A stretch of 51,463 nucleotides of DNA from Pseudomonadota bacterium (GTDB taxonomy: Bacteria > Myxococcota_A > UBA9042 > GCA-2863065), in contig SXOX01000032.1 of NCBI GenBank assembly GCA_005776585.1, positions 1 to 51,463 of the forward strand. Direction: 5' to 3'. Below the pieces are notes generated by a model, which saw only the letters and a program-made list of their open reading frames with translations, searched no databases and was not told where the DNA came from. Below are positions 16,018-23,870 of this stretch, in pieces (the stretch's first letter is position 1; every line of letters begins with the position of its first letter). A program made the translations under genes and the position numbers.

Positions 16018-18379
16018 GCGGCACGCTGCCGTAGCGGTCACCGTACTGCGGCACGTGCTTTCCACAGTAGGGCTCGCCAAAGAGCACCATGCGGTCGGCA
16101 ACGACGGAGGTGGGCATGGCGACCTCCATCGTCCTCTCGCCGTGCCAGCTCATCACATGTCCGCCGGCCAGCACCAGGGTCTCGATCCGGTCGGGAGCGT
16201 GGCCTTTGACGAACAGGAAATAGCCGCAGTGTGCCGGCTCGTCGCCGGGGTCGACGGCGATGGCGCGTGAGACGACATCCAGGACCTCGGGTGGGTAGTT
16301 CGTGACGAGGAACAACCGCTCGTCGTCGGCGTCGGTCCCGCCGTACGTCCTCTGCCTCAGCTCCGGTGGGCTCCCACCGTCGACGGTGACCGTGAGCGAG
16401 CGCGCCGCAGGCCGCCACGGGTTGAGCATGAACGTGAAGTCACGCAGCGCGTCGGTCGGTCCTACGGAGGTGATCTTGGCAGCCCAGCGGCCCTCGAAGC
16501 GCTCGACGTCGACGAGGATGCGCTCGGCGGGGAGGCGCAGGGTGACGGTGTGCAGCCCGACCGCGGTGCGCAGCGGATCGCCCGGCGCGCGGGGTGGGCC
16601 ACCAGCCACGGCGAAGCGGTAGGCGCGAGGTGCCGACTCTGCATAGCCCTCCAAGACGGCTACGCGACCGCTCGGGTAGACGGGCACGCCGTCCTCCAAC
16701 GGGAGGCTCGGCGACCACAGGATGGCCGAGAGCGCGCTCGCGAATTGGCCCGCGTGCGCCAGCCGAAATACCGGAAGCGATGGCCAGAGCTGAAGGCCCG
16801 TGAGCTCCTGAGCGACGGCGCGAGTTCCGGCGTCGGGCGGTGGCGCAGACGGCCAATGCTCGGGCTCGAGGCCCCGCGGATCGACAGGCCACTGCGTGTG
16901 CGCGAGGCCGCGAGAGCCGAAGACGAGGACGGCCAGGAGCCCCGCGGCGAGCGCCCACCGGCGCGCAACCCGCGTGAGCAGGGCCTCGACGCCCAGCGCC
17001 ATCCAGACGCCGAGAGGAGCGAGCGCGGGGACGATGTAGCTCACCTGCTCCCAGTCGAGTCCTTCGAGCCAGCCGATCGCGAGCGTGTGCGGCAGGGCGA
17101 ACAGCGCCAGCACCGTGAGCGTCCGTGGCGTGCTCCGAGACGTGACGACGCCCAGCCCGATCAGGGCGACCGCGAGCTGACCCATGGAGCGCGCGATGAG
17201 CAGCGGGATCCAGAGGAACGTGGGGAACGGGTTCCAGGCGGTACGGACGACGGCGTCGGTGAAGGGCCAGTTCAGCGGCTTGAACTTGAACGTGAGGCTC
17301 CAGAGCGTGTTGGCGACGATGCGCCCGTCGCTGTCGTCGATGAGCTTCGGATGTGCGAACGGGTTGCCCAGCATGAGCAGGTTCACGTAGAGCCACGGCA
17401 GAGCACAGAGCATGGCGAGGCCGGCGCCGAGCGCGACGTGAATCCGCCGGACGCCCGGGGTCCAGAGCATCGCGACCGCCACCGCCGGCCAGAACAGGCC
17501 GGACGTCTCGCGGACGCCGATCAGGAGCCCCGAGATGACCCCCATGAGCGCAAGGTGACCGATGGCTCGCGTCGGCAGCACCGCCATCCACACGAGAGAA
17601 GCCACGAGCGCCGAGGCAAACACGTTCTCGTTGACGAGATAGCCGAGGATCGTGTGGTTCGACAGGACGACCACTCCCGCAGCGAGGGCGCTGACCCACG
17701 GCCGAGCGCCCACGGCGCGCCCTGCCAGCCAGGTACACAACGCGAGCGTCACGTAGGCGTGGAGCGAGACGGTCGTGCAGCCGGCCAGGCCGAAGAATGC
17801 GACCCCCGGAGCCAGGATGGCCGCGTTTCCGAGGCGCTGCTCATGAAACAGCGGCGCCAGGCCGTTCATGAGCTCCGTCGTGTGGTGCACCAGCACGTGA
17901 ACGAAGTCGCCGGACTGGTGATCGTAGAGCGGCAGCGCGACCGAGGCGTCGTTTGCGATGGTGTGGGCCACGATGACGTAGAGGCAGTGCTGGAGCGTGT
18001 TGAACACGTCGCCGCCGTCGAGTGAGCGCAGGCCGAAGACCAAGAGGAGGGCGCAGCCAAGCGTGGCTCCCGCGAGGCTCATGAGCTGGGCGCGGTCGAG
18101 GCCGGGCACCGGCAGCCGACGTTGGAAGACGACGGCCCCGAAGGCCAGGTTCGCGGTCGTCGACGCCGCCCACAGGAGCCCCGCGTCGACGGGCAGCCTC
18201 ACCGCCATGGCAATCAGGAAGGCACTGACGGGCACCACGGCGAAGGCGCAGACCAGCGCGCCTGCGGCCAGCTCGAGCCCGCGCGCGGCAGGCACCAGCC
18301 AGCGAAACAACGCGTAGCCCGGGAGGCCCTGCACCCACGCCCACATCAGCGCGGCGGCGATGGCCCCGAGCGCGGTCAC
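15968..18379 (-). CDS. Polytopic GT-C-like membrane protein with conserved Cys-containing C-terminal domain
   Basis: 803 aa from GTG 18379, where the N-terminus aligns residue for residue with the paralogue at 26321 (18 residues before LPGY in both). About 12 hydrophobic segments span residues 1-560. Conserved family blocks are LDGGDVFNTLQHCLYVIVAH, NGLAPLFHEQRLGNAAILAP and NWPFTDAVVRTAWNPFPTFL. The C-terminal soluble part ends with AHCGYFLFVKG and GEPYCGKHVPQYGDR, whose two Cys are also present in the paralogues at 23871 and 26331 and may form a disulfide. The GT-C glycosyltransferase assignment comes from architecture only; the donor and acceptor are unknown. It is divergent from the selenoprotein gene and overlaps the FG-GAP gene by 50 bp at the 3' ends. 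Confidence 0.72.
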   Translation of the reverse strand: MTALGAIAAALMWAWVQGLPGYALFRWLVPAARGLELAAGALVCAFAVVPVSAFLIAMAVRLPVDAGLLWAASTTANLAFGAVVFQRRLPVPGLDRAQLMSLAGATLGCALLLVFGLRSLDGGDVFNTLQHCLYVIVAHTIANDASVALPLYDHQSGDFVHVLVHHTTELMNGLAPLFHEQRLGNAAILAPGVAFFGLAGCTTVSLHAYVTLALCTWLAGRAVGARPWVSALAAGVVVLSNHTILGYLVNENVFASALVASLVWMAVLPTRAIGHLALMGVISGLLIGVRETSGLFWPAVAVAMLWTPGVRRIHVALGAGLAMLCALPWLYVNLLMLGNPFAHPKLIDDSDGRIVANTLWSLTFKFKPLNWPFTDAVVRTAWNPFPTFLWIPLLIARSMGQLAVALIGLGVVTSRSTPRTLTVLALFALPHTLAIGWLEGLDWEQVSYIVPALAPLGVWMALGVEALLTRVARRWALAAGLLAVLVFGSRGLAHTQWPVDPRGLEPEHWPSAPPPDAGTRAVAQELTGLQLWPSLPVFRLAHAGQFASALSAILWSPSLPLEDGVPVYPSGRVAVLEGYAESAPRAYRFAVAGGPPRAPGDPLRTAVGLHTVTLRLPAERILVDVERFEGRWAAKITSVGPTDALRDFTFMLNPWRPAARSLTVTVDGGSPPELRQRTYGGTDADDERLFLVTNYPPEVLDVVSRAIAVDPGDEPAHCGYFLFVKGHAPDRIETLVLAGGHVMSWHGERTMEVAMPTSVVADRMVLFGEPYCGKHVPQYGDRYGSVPLNAGSVRLDRQWSWRD

Positions 18380-18488
18380 GTCTCCCGGGAGCGGTGGGCG
18401 TGGGCGGTGCGCGACACGGCGGCAGGGTACGCGGCCCCAGCGCGCGGCGTCAACGGACCCTCCCGGTGTCGCTCGGCTGACGCCCGCA

Positions 18489-18517
18489 TTGACCCCGCGG
18501 TATCGGGTTCCTACGAT
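18489..18517 (+). promoter_or_regulatory. Sigma-70-type promoter, leaderless, for the selenoprotein gene
   Basis: TTGACC (18489-18494), a 17-nt spacer and TACGAT (18512-18517) form the best -35/-10 pair in the window. The expected transcription start, about 7 nt after the -10 box, coincides with GTG 18524, supporting that start and a leaderless message. Confidence 0.5.
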
Positions 18518-18523
18518 GCCGTG

Positions 18524-21031
18524 GTGACGGGGTCGACACACCGAGGAGTCTGGCCAACGGGCGTGACAGTGTGCTCCGCCGGGACGGTGCTCTGGGTCGC
18601 GGGACTCGCGTTCGCGGGCCTCGCGTGCCGGTCGGAGCCAAGCGACAGCCACTGCGACGGCGTTGGCTGCGGCGCTCCGCCGACGCTCACTCTGGCCGAG
18701 GTTACGATTGCGCCCTCGCGCGCGCGGGTCGACTCCACGATCGCAGTCTCGGTGCGAATCCGTGGAGTGACCGCGGCGGAGCTCCAGGTCGACGTCTCCG
18801 GACGGCCTTCACAGCCGCTGGTCTTGACGGCGGAGGCCGGGGGGCTGCGCGGCGTGGCGACCGTGACCGCCGGGCCCGACGTCGGTCGGGACGTCGTTCG
18901 CGTCCACGGGACCTCGAACCGGGGCCCGGTCATCGGGTTTGCCGTCGTCGCGGTCGGCACCGCGGCGACGAGCTGCGGTCCAAACGAGGTGTGGGAGGCC
19001 GGTCATTGCGTGTCGGAGAGCGACACGCACGCGCTCGAGGTGACCGCCGAGATCTGGCCCGGCAAAGGGTTCGAGACCACGGAACGCAAGATGATTCACC
19101 CACGCGTTGCGCGGCGCGTCGGCGGAGCGCTCGTGGCCTGCCTGACGGATGCGGTCGCGGTCATCCGCGCCGATGCGGTCGAGGCCGCGACTCCGGCGAG
19201 CGGGTCCCTGGTCTCCCAGACCATGCTCACGACCGCAGGGCTGCTCTACTGCGAGCATCTCATCGTGGACGAACAGCGCGGCCTGGCCATTGCGACCTCG
19301 CGCGGGACGCGTGGCGCCGGCGGCGGCGTGAGCACCTGGAAGCTTCCGCCGCTGACGGCACCGCCCTACGGCCCGCCGGTCTTCGTGCACGCGATCACGA
19401 CCCCTGACGGCTTCGAGTCGGTCGCTCAGCATGGGGACCGGCTCTACGTGGGCGTCAAGAAGCCCGGGGGCGTCGAGGTCCTCTGCCTCGCCGACGATGG
19501 GAAGATGACGCGCTGTGGGACGGTGGCCAACGCCGGCATGCGCTCGACGTGGGCGCTCGTCGTCGATGGAGATCGACTGCTCGCCACCGACGCCGACGGT
19601 CCCGAGCACGAGGACCGCGGCGCCCTTCCGGGTCACTCTCACGGGGGTGGCCACCTCTATCTGCTGAGCCTCGCCGACCCGAGCGCCCCAGCGCTCCTCG
19701 GCCTTGTCCACACCGCCTCCACTGGCAAAGCGCTCGCCGTGCTCCCCGACGGCGTCGTGGCCGTCGCCACGGGCGGCCCCGGGGTGCAGCTCGTCGACGT
19801 GTCGAACCCTGTGGCTCCCGTGACCCTGACGACGGTCGACACGCCCGGCAGCGCCACCTCGGTCGCCTATGACGACGGCTACCTGCTCGTCGGCGATTGG
19901 AACGCGCTGCGCGTCTACGATGCCTCCGAGCGCGGCGGGCTGCGCCTGCTCGACGCGATGGACCTGAGCCCGCGCGTCCGCGACGGCACGCCCCTGGGCA
20001 AGCGGGTCTGCGCCTTCGACTCGGAGGAGGCCATCCAAATTGGGGAAGGAGGCTTCCTGGCGCCGACCTCTCAGCTCCAGGGCGTCGCATTCGTCGCGAT
20101 GCAGGGCCTCGACTTCGTCTCCACCGACATGGACTGCATCGAGCTCGGGCGCATTCGCCCTGGCTCCATGGCCCCTCACGCGGTCTTTCAGGACGGGCAG
20201 GTCTGGGTCTCTGACGCCGAGCTCGCGGCGCCGCGGCCGTTCGCGGTCGTGGTCGAGAACGCGGGACGCCGTCCCCTGGTCATTCGCGCGGTCGCCGACG
20301 AGCACGTCTCTGCCGAGGATGCAGCGGTCGTCGTCGGGCCCGGCGAACTGTCGGGCTTCGAGTTCACGCTGCTGTCGCTTCCCGCGGACGCTCCCATGCA
20401 CGACGTCCGCATCGAGACCAACGAAGCGGACGGCGTCGAGGGCCGCTTTCGTCTCACGCGCGTCGAGGGTGTCTACCGCGTGGGAGAGCCCGCGCCGCAG
20501 TTTCGGTTACCCAGCCTCGACTGTGCGGGGGGTGGCTGCGGAACCGGACCGGGCTGCGTCGGCCTCGACGACCCGGCGCTCGCTGGAAAGGTCGTCGTCC
20601 TTGCCTTCTTCAGCTCGTGGTGACCCATTTGCGGTCTGGAGGTTCCAGACGTGATGGACCTGGTCGAGAAGACCTTCTCGAAAGACGACGTGGTCGCTTT
20701 CGCCGTCAACGATTCGGAGCCGCTCGAGACCGTGCGCGACTACCTCCAGGACTCCGGCGCCGCGTTTCCGGTGCTCATCGACAACCCGGAGTTCGACCAC
20801 ACGTGTCGTTCCATCCCGAACGGGGAGGAGAGCCTCGCCGACCACTTCCGTCGCCGCGTGGGCAATCCAGAGGATGGCCCGTTTCCCCTCCAGATCGTGA
20901 TCGGCGCCGATCGCCGATTTGCGTACCTCGAGAAGCGCCACCTGCCGGAGCTCCTGGTGTCGGCGTTGAAGGCGGAAGCCGAGAAGGCGCGCGCGCTGCG
21001 AGCCGCGGGGAATCAGGGGCAGTCAAAGTAG
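18524..21031 (+). CDS. Predicted selenoprotein: LVIVD beta-propeller-like protein fused to a redoxin domain (Sec at UGA 20621-20623)
   Basis: 835 aa read through an in-frame UGA as selenocysteine (residue 700). The N-terminus has a hydrophobic signal (LWVAGLAFAGLAC, possibly lipid-modified, though the lipobox is imperfect). A beta-rich domain follows, then LVIVD-type repeats (LYLLSLADPSAP, VQLVDVSNPVAP, LRVYDAS; about 375-470) and a DUF1573/HYDIN-like beta domain near 570-650. From residue 654 the sequence is a thioredoxin-fold redoxin: VGEPAPQFRLPSL, three nearby Cys (667, 672, 678), VVVLAFFSSW-Sec-PIC, then FPVLIDNPEF and PFPLQIVIGADRRFAYLEK with the cis-Pro region. Family members have CxxC where this has Sec-xx-Cys703. 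A SECIS-like hairpin follows the UGA. It is likely an extracytoplasmic thiol oxidoreductase. Conventional gene callers would split it at 20623. A UGA sequencing error for UGC is the alternative. It overlaps the convergent gene by 19 bp. Confidence 0.85.
20634..20650 (+). promoter_or_regulatory. Bacterial SECIS-like hairpin directing Sec insertion
   Basis: GTCTGG (20634-20639) pairs perfectly with CCAGAC (20645-20650) around a 5-nt loop AGGTT. The stem begins 10 nt after the UGA, and the first loop G (20641) has 17 nt between it and the UGA. A short stem, a G in the first two loop positions and a spacing of roughly 16-37 nt are the known features of bacterial SECIS elements read by SelB; the E. 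coli fdhF loop also begins AGG. It lies within the coding sequence, as in bacteria generally. Confidence 0.8.
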
Positions 21032-21831
21032 ATCGTCGTCACGGTCGATGCGCGAACCGGGACGTCGCGGGGACCGAGGCAGGGCTGTCCCTTCGCGGTG
21101 ACGACCGTCGCGTTCGCGGCGCCCGCGGTCGTGTTCGGGAAGAACACCTGGCTGTGGAAGATGGTGCGGTTGCCCGGCACGGGGACCAGCGCTTCGGTGA
21201 TGCCGAAGGCCTGCGGATGGGCGAGATCGAGCGTCATCTCCGCATCGACGACATCGGCCGCGGTTGGTCCCACGGCGATGACGACGACGAAGCCGCGCTC
21301 GGGGTCCCGCTCCGTGTCGAACTTCGTGCGGTGGAGCTCGGCGGTTTCGGCCAAGACAAGGACATTCACGCGGACCGAGCGCGTCGGGTCGTCGAGCCAT
21401 GTGCGAGGTACCGCGGCGATTCCCGGCACGAACGCGTCACCGCGCGCCTCCACGACGCTGAGTCCCCCAGGCATCGTCAAAGACCACGTCCCGTTTGAGT
21501 CCGTCGAGACCGCCTGCTCGGCGCGGTCGAGCGGCATGACCTGGATGCCGGCCAGGGTGCCGGGCGCCCGGTCGGTGACGCCTTGAGGGTCGACCTCGCC
21601 GTGCAGCGCGCACGGACTGCAGCTGGCCATGGGCGCTTCGGAGCTCGAGCCTGTCTCGGTTGCCGGCACGTCGGCTGCGGCGGCTTCTTCGACGGCGGCT
21701 TCTTCGACGGCGGCTTCTTCGACGGCGACCTGCCGCACGACCGTGACACACGCCGCACCGAACAGTCCGGCCGCAGCCACGGCGGCCCAGCGTCGCGCTC
21801 GCTCAGCGGCAGGCGACATTGCAGGTCGCAT
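21013..21831 (-). CDS. Putative lipoprotein with beta-sandwich-like domain, last gene of a five-gene operon
   Basis: 272 aa from ATG 21831; ATG 21819 (MSPAAERARRW) is an alternative that shortens the overlap with the upstream gene. The signal ends in a lipobox (FGAAC), followed by a VEEAA tandem repeat and then a CxxC (SCSPC). The middle part (LAGIQVMPLDRAEQAVSTDS, NGTWSLTMPGG, VVEARGDAFVPGIAAV) resembles a carboxypeptidase-regulatory/CNA-B-like beta domain. I do not recognise a named family for the C-terminal 130 residues, which end in YFDCP. Its 5' end overlaps the Cys-rich lipoprotein gene and its 3' end overlaps the selenoprotein gene by 19 bp. Confidence 0.72.
   Translation of the reverse strand: MRPAMSPAAERARRWAAVAAAGLFGAACVTVVRQVAVEEAAVEEAAVEEAAAADVPATETGSSSEAPMASCSPCALHGEVDPQGVTDRAPGTLAGIQVMPLDRAEQAVSTDSNGTWSLTMPGGLSVVEARGDAFVPGIAAVPRTWLDDPTRSVRVNVLVLAETAELHRTKFDTERDPERGFVVVIAVGPTAADVVDAEMTLDLAHPQAFGITEALVPVPGNRTIFHSQVFFPNTTAGAANATVVTAKGQPCLGPRDVPVRASTVTTIYFDCP
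21682..21726. repeat. Three perfect 15-bp tandem repeats encoding VEEAA
   Basis: GGCTTCTTCGACGGC occurs three times without mismatch. Read on the minus strand it encodes three VEEAA units in the linker just after the lipobox, so copy number would change tether length without altering the frame. Confidence 0.85.
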
Positions 21832-22615
21832 CGTGGCACTGGAGCCGCGAGCCCGTGCACAGGGCGCACAGGGGCGAGAGCGTGAGCTTCTCGACGAGGC
21901 ACTGGCCCGTCATGGCCTTGCCCTTCGCGAAACAGGCCTCGCCGCACAGGATCTCCGTCGACTGGTATTCCGGCGCTTCGATGATCGCGAGGTCCGCCGC
22001 ATTGTTGCACGCCCGATAGAGGTCCGTCCCCGGAGCCTCGAGCAGCGTGGCCAGGCCGCTGTCGGGTGGGTTCACGGTGCAGTAGCTGTTGCCGTTCACC
22101 ACCGTCACGATGCTGATGTCAGGACGCAGTCCACTGCAGCGCGCGTAGGCCTCGTCGCAGCCGGAGTCGGTCACGCAGTGGTCGCAGGGGGCGCTGTCGG
22201 AGTCGGTGACGCACAGATCGTGGCAGTGGTCGTCGACGCAACCGACCATGTCGGCAAAGCAGCGATTGCAGCCGCCCGAGAGCGCCCCGAGCTTCGAGAT
22301 GCACGCCACGCGACACACGGTCGTCGGCGTCGAGAGGCACTCCAAGAAGCACAGCTGGGCGGCACTCGTCGGGTCTTGTGGGACGGCCTTGAGCGTGTGG
22401 AGGTCGGAGCCATTGAGGCAGGCGGAGACGGTCTGGATGACCTCGCTCGCGGCCAACGCGGCGTCCGAGGTGTCAATCTTCTCCGCGCCGAGGCCGGCGT
22501 CCGGCGTGTCCGGTCCGACTGCCGGGCTCGCAGTGCACCTCGGCAGGGTCGTGAGGAGCGCGAGGAGGAGAAGCGCGAAGCGGAGCATCCCGACCAGGAT
22601 ACGGACTGGCGCCAT
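21803..22615 (-). CDS. Cysteine-rich putative lipoprotein
   Basis: 270 aa from ATG 22615; an internal ATG at 22588 would still keep the signal. The hydrophobic start ends in LPRC, an acceptable lipobox. The mature part has about two dozen cysteines, many in CxxC or CxxxC spacing (CNRCFADMVGC, CVDDHCHDLC, CDHCVTDSGC, CALCTGSRLQC, CHDATCNVAC), implying a disulfide-stabilised extracytoplasmic fold. No database family comes to mind. The gene is 12 nt downstream of the anchored Pro/Gly-rich protein gene and overlaps the next gene, so it is co-transcribed within the 28775-21013 operon. The nearby extracytoplasmic Sec redoxin could act on such a protein; that is inference. Confidence 0.72.
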   Translation of the reverse strand: MAPVRILVGMLRFALLLLALLTTLPRCTASPAVGPDTPDAGLGAEKIDTSDAALAASEVIQTVSACLNGSDLHTLKAVPQDPTSAAQLCFLECLSTPTTVCRVACISKLGALSGGCNRCFADMVGCVDDHCHDLCVTDSDSAPCDHCVTDSGCDEAYARCSGLRPDISIVTVVNGNSYCTVNPPDSGLATLLEAPGTDLYRACNNAADLAIIEAPEYQSTEILCGEACFAKGKAMTGQCLVEKLTLSPLCALCTGSRLQCHDATCNVACR

Positions 22616-22627
22616 CGGAGGAAAGAA

Positions 22628-23866
22628 CTACTCCAGGCAGCGGGCCAGGAAGGTGAAGTGCTCCCGCTCGTGCTCCGTGAGCTTGACCTCGGAGCGCGAC
22701 GTGAGCTCGATCCGCACGCCGGCGACCTCGGTCGGCACGCTCGCGGCCCGGGAAGGTACGGTCAGCGCCTTGCACGGGCTGCGAAAGAGGCTGCCGCGCT
22801 TGCTGATCTCGTCGACTCGTGTCGGCAGCCACAGTGCGCAGGCAAAGAGCGGATCGGCTGGCTCGGCCAGCATCGACACGTCGAAGCGGCCATCGGTGCG
22901 CGTCAGGAAGATGGCCCCGGGGTTTGCTTCCGAGTCGGGCTGGTCGAGCACGGGCGACTTGGCGAGGACGACCAGAAAGCGCGCGGTAGGGTCCCCCTCC
23001 ATGGAGACGGTGCCCGTGACGCGCCGCGAGGTCGTGCCCGGCCACGCCTCCGCCCGCGCGATGCGCGCCAGGCCGATGGTCTCGATGGCCGTCTCGAGCT
23101 GCGTCATCGAGATGCTGACGCCATCCTTTGTCGCGCTGGACGTCCCCGGAGAGACGACTACCGGCTCGGTCGCGCACCCCGCGACGACGGTCGAGGCGAA
23201 CTCCTGATACTCGGTCGTCCTCAGTGCACACAGCGTGACAGCGCGCGCCGTGGTCTGGAAGTCGAGGCGAAAGGGTCCATCGCGCAATGACTGGTGCGCG
23301 AGGATTCGGACACGAGGCGTTCGGGTCCACTGTTCCAACGGCAGCTCCGTCGCGAGCACGACCGTGGCTCCGCCGCGCCCCGTGCGGACCGACGCGGCCA
23401 ACGTCGCCGTCCCCGACACCTGGAAGCGCACGGGGCCGCCCCCTGGGACCGGCTGCATGCACGCTGATTGGCTGCGCGGGCCCTCGATCCCGGGACGACC
23501 CTGGGGATCCGGCTCCCCGGGCTCGACGCCGCGCGCTGGGCCGGGTCCGTCGCCTTCGGGGCCCTCACCTTCGGGTCCCTCGCCCTCCGGACCGCCGCCC
23601 TCGGGACCGTCGCCTTCGCGCCCCGGACCGGCCAGTCCACCCCGCGCTGGGCCGCTCGACTGGGCGCCAGGGACCTCACCGGGCGCGACCGTGGACTGCG
23701 AGGTCCGAAGCTGGCTACGGCGGTGGAGCACGTAGCCCAGGAGGCCCGAGACGAGAACGACGATGACGAGCGTCGTGCGCAGGACCTCCGCGCGCCGTGC
23801 GGCGGGAGGCGGGGCAGGGGCAGGCGCAGCCGGCGGGGCAGGGGGCTCGGGTGTGGCTTCCGACAT
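22628..23866 (-). CDS. Single-pass membrane protein with Pro-rich cytoplasmic head and Gly-Pro-Glu repeat linker
   Basis: 412 aa from ATG 23866, 4 nt after the stop of the upstream membrane protein gene. The N-terminal 25 residues are a proline/alanine-rich string, then comes a transmembrane helix (LVIVVLVSGLLGYVLH, about 32-47). A low-complexity extracytoplasmic linker of GPEG-type repeats follows, then a folded domain of about 290 residues starting near the first Cys (SACMQPVPGG). The domain is beta-rich by inspection (VRFQVSGTATLAAS, RRVTGTVSMEGDPTARFLVV) with a few scattered Cys. No known family is recognised. Its place between a GT-C-like protein and a Cys-rich lipoprotein suggests it belongs to the same envelope complex. 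Confidence 0.72.
   Translation of the reverse strand: MSEATPEPPAPPAAPAPAPPPAARRAEVLRTTLVIVVLVSGLLGYVLHRRSQLRTSQSTVAPGEVPGAQSSGPARGGLAGPGREGDGPEGGGPEGEGPEGEGPEGDGPGPARGVEPGEPDPQGRPGIEGPRSQSACMQPVPGGGPVRFQVSGTATLAASVRTGRGGATVVLATELPLEQWTRTPRVRILAHQSLRDGPFRLDFQTTARAVTLCALRTTEYQEFASTVVAGCATEPVVVSPGTSSATKDGVSISMTQLETAIETIGLARIARAEAWPGTTSRRVTGTVSMEGDPTARFLVVLAKSPVLDQPDSEANPGAIFLTRTDGRFDVSMLAEPADPLFACALWLPTRVDEISKRGSLFRSPCKALTVPSRAASVPTEVAGVRIELTSRSEVKLTEHEREHFTFLARCLE
23544..23618. repeat. Imperfect 12-bp tandem repeats encoding GPEG linker
   Basis: On the minus strand this stretch encodes repeated GPEG/GPEGE units between the membrane helix and the outer domain of the 412-aa protein. The repeats vary in the third codon position, so they are older or under selection rather than a fresh slippage product. 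Exact edges are approximate. Confidence 0.55.
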
Positions 23867-23870
23867 GGGC

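Noticed and set aside
16550..18025. 491-aa forward open frame opposite a GT-C-like gene
   Set aside because: Highly charged Arg/Glu/Gln-rich shadow frame with no recognisable fold, antisense to a clear membrane protein.
20651..21031. Separate 126-aa gene starting at ATG 20651
   Set aside because: It is the in-frame continuation of the redoxin after the UGA; starting here would lose the PIC half of the active site and the strand before it, and there is no ribosome binding site.
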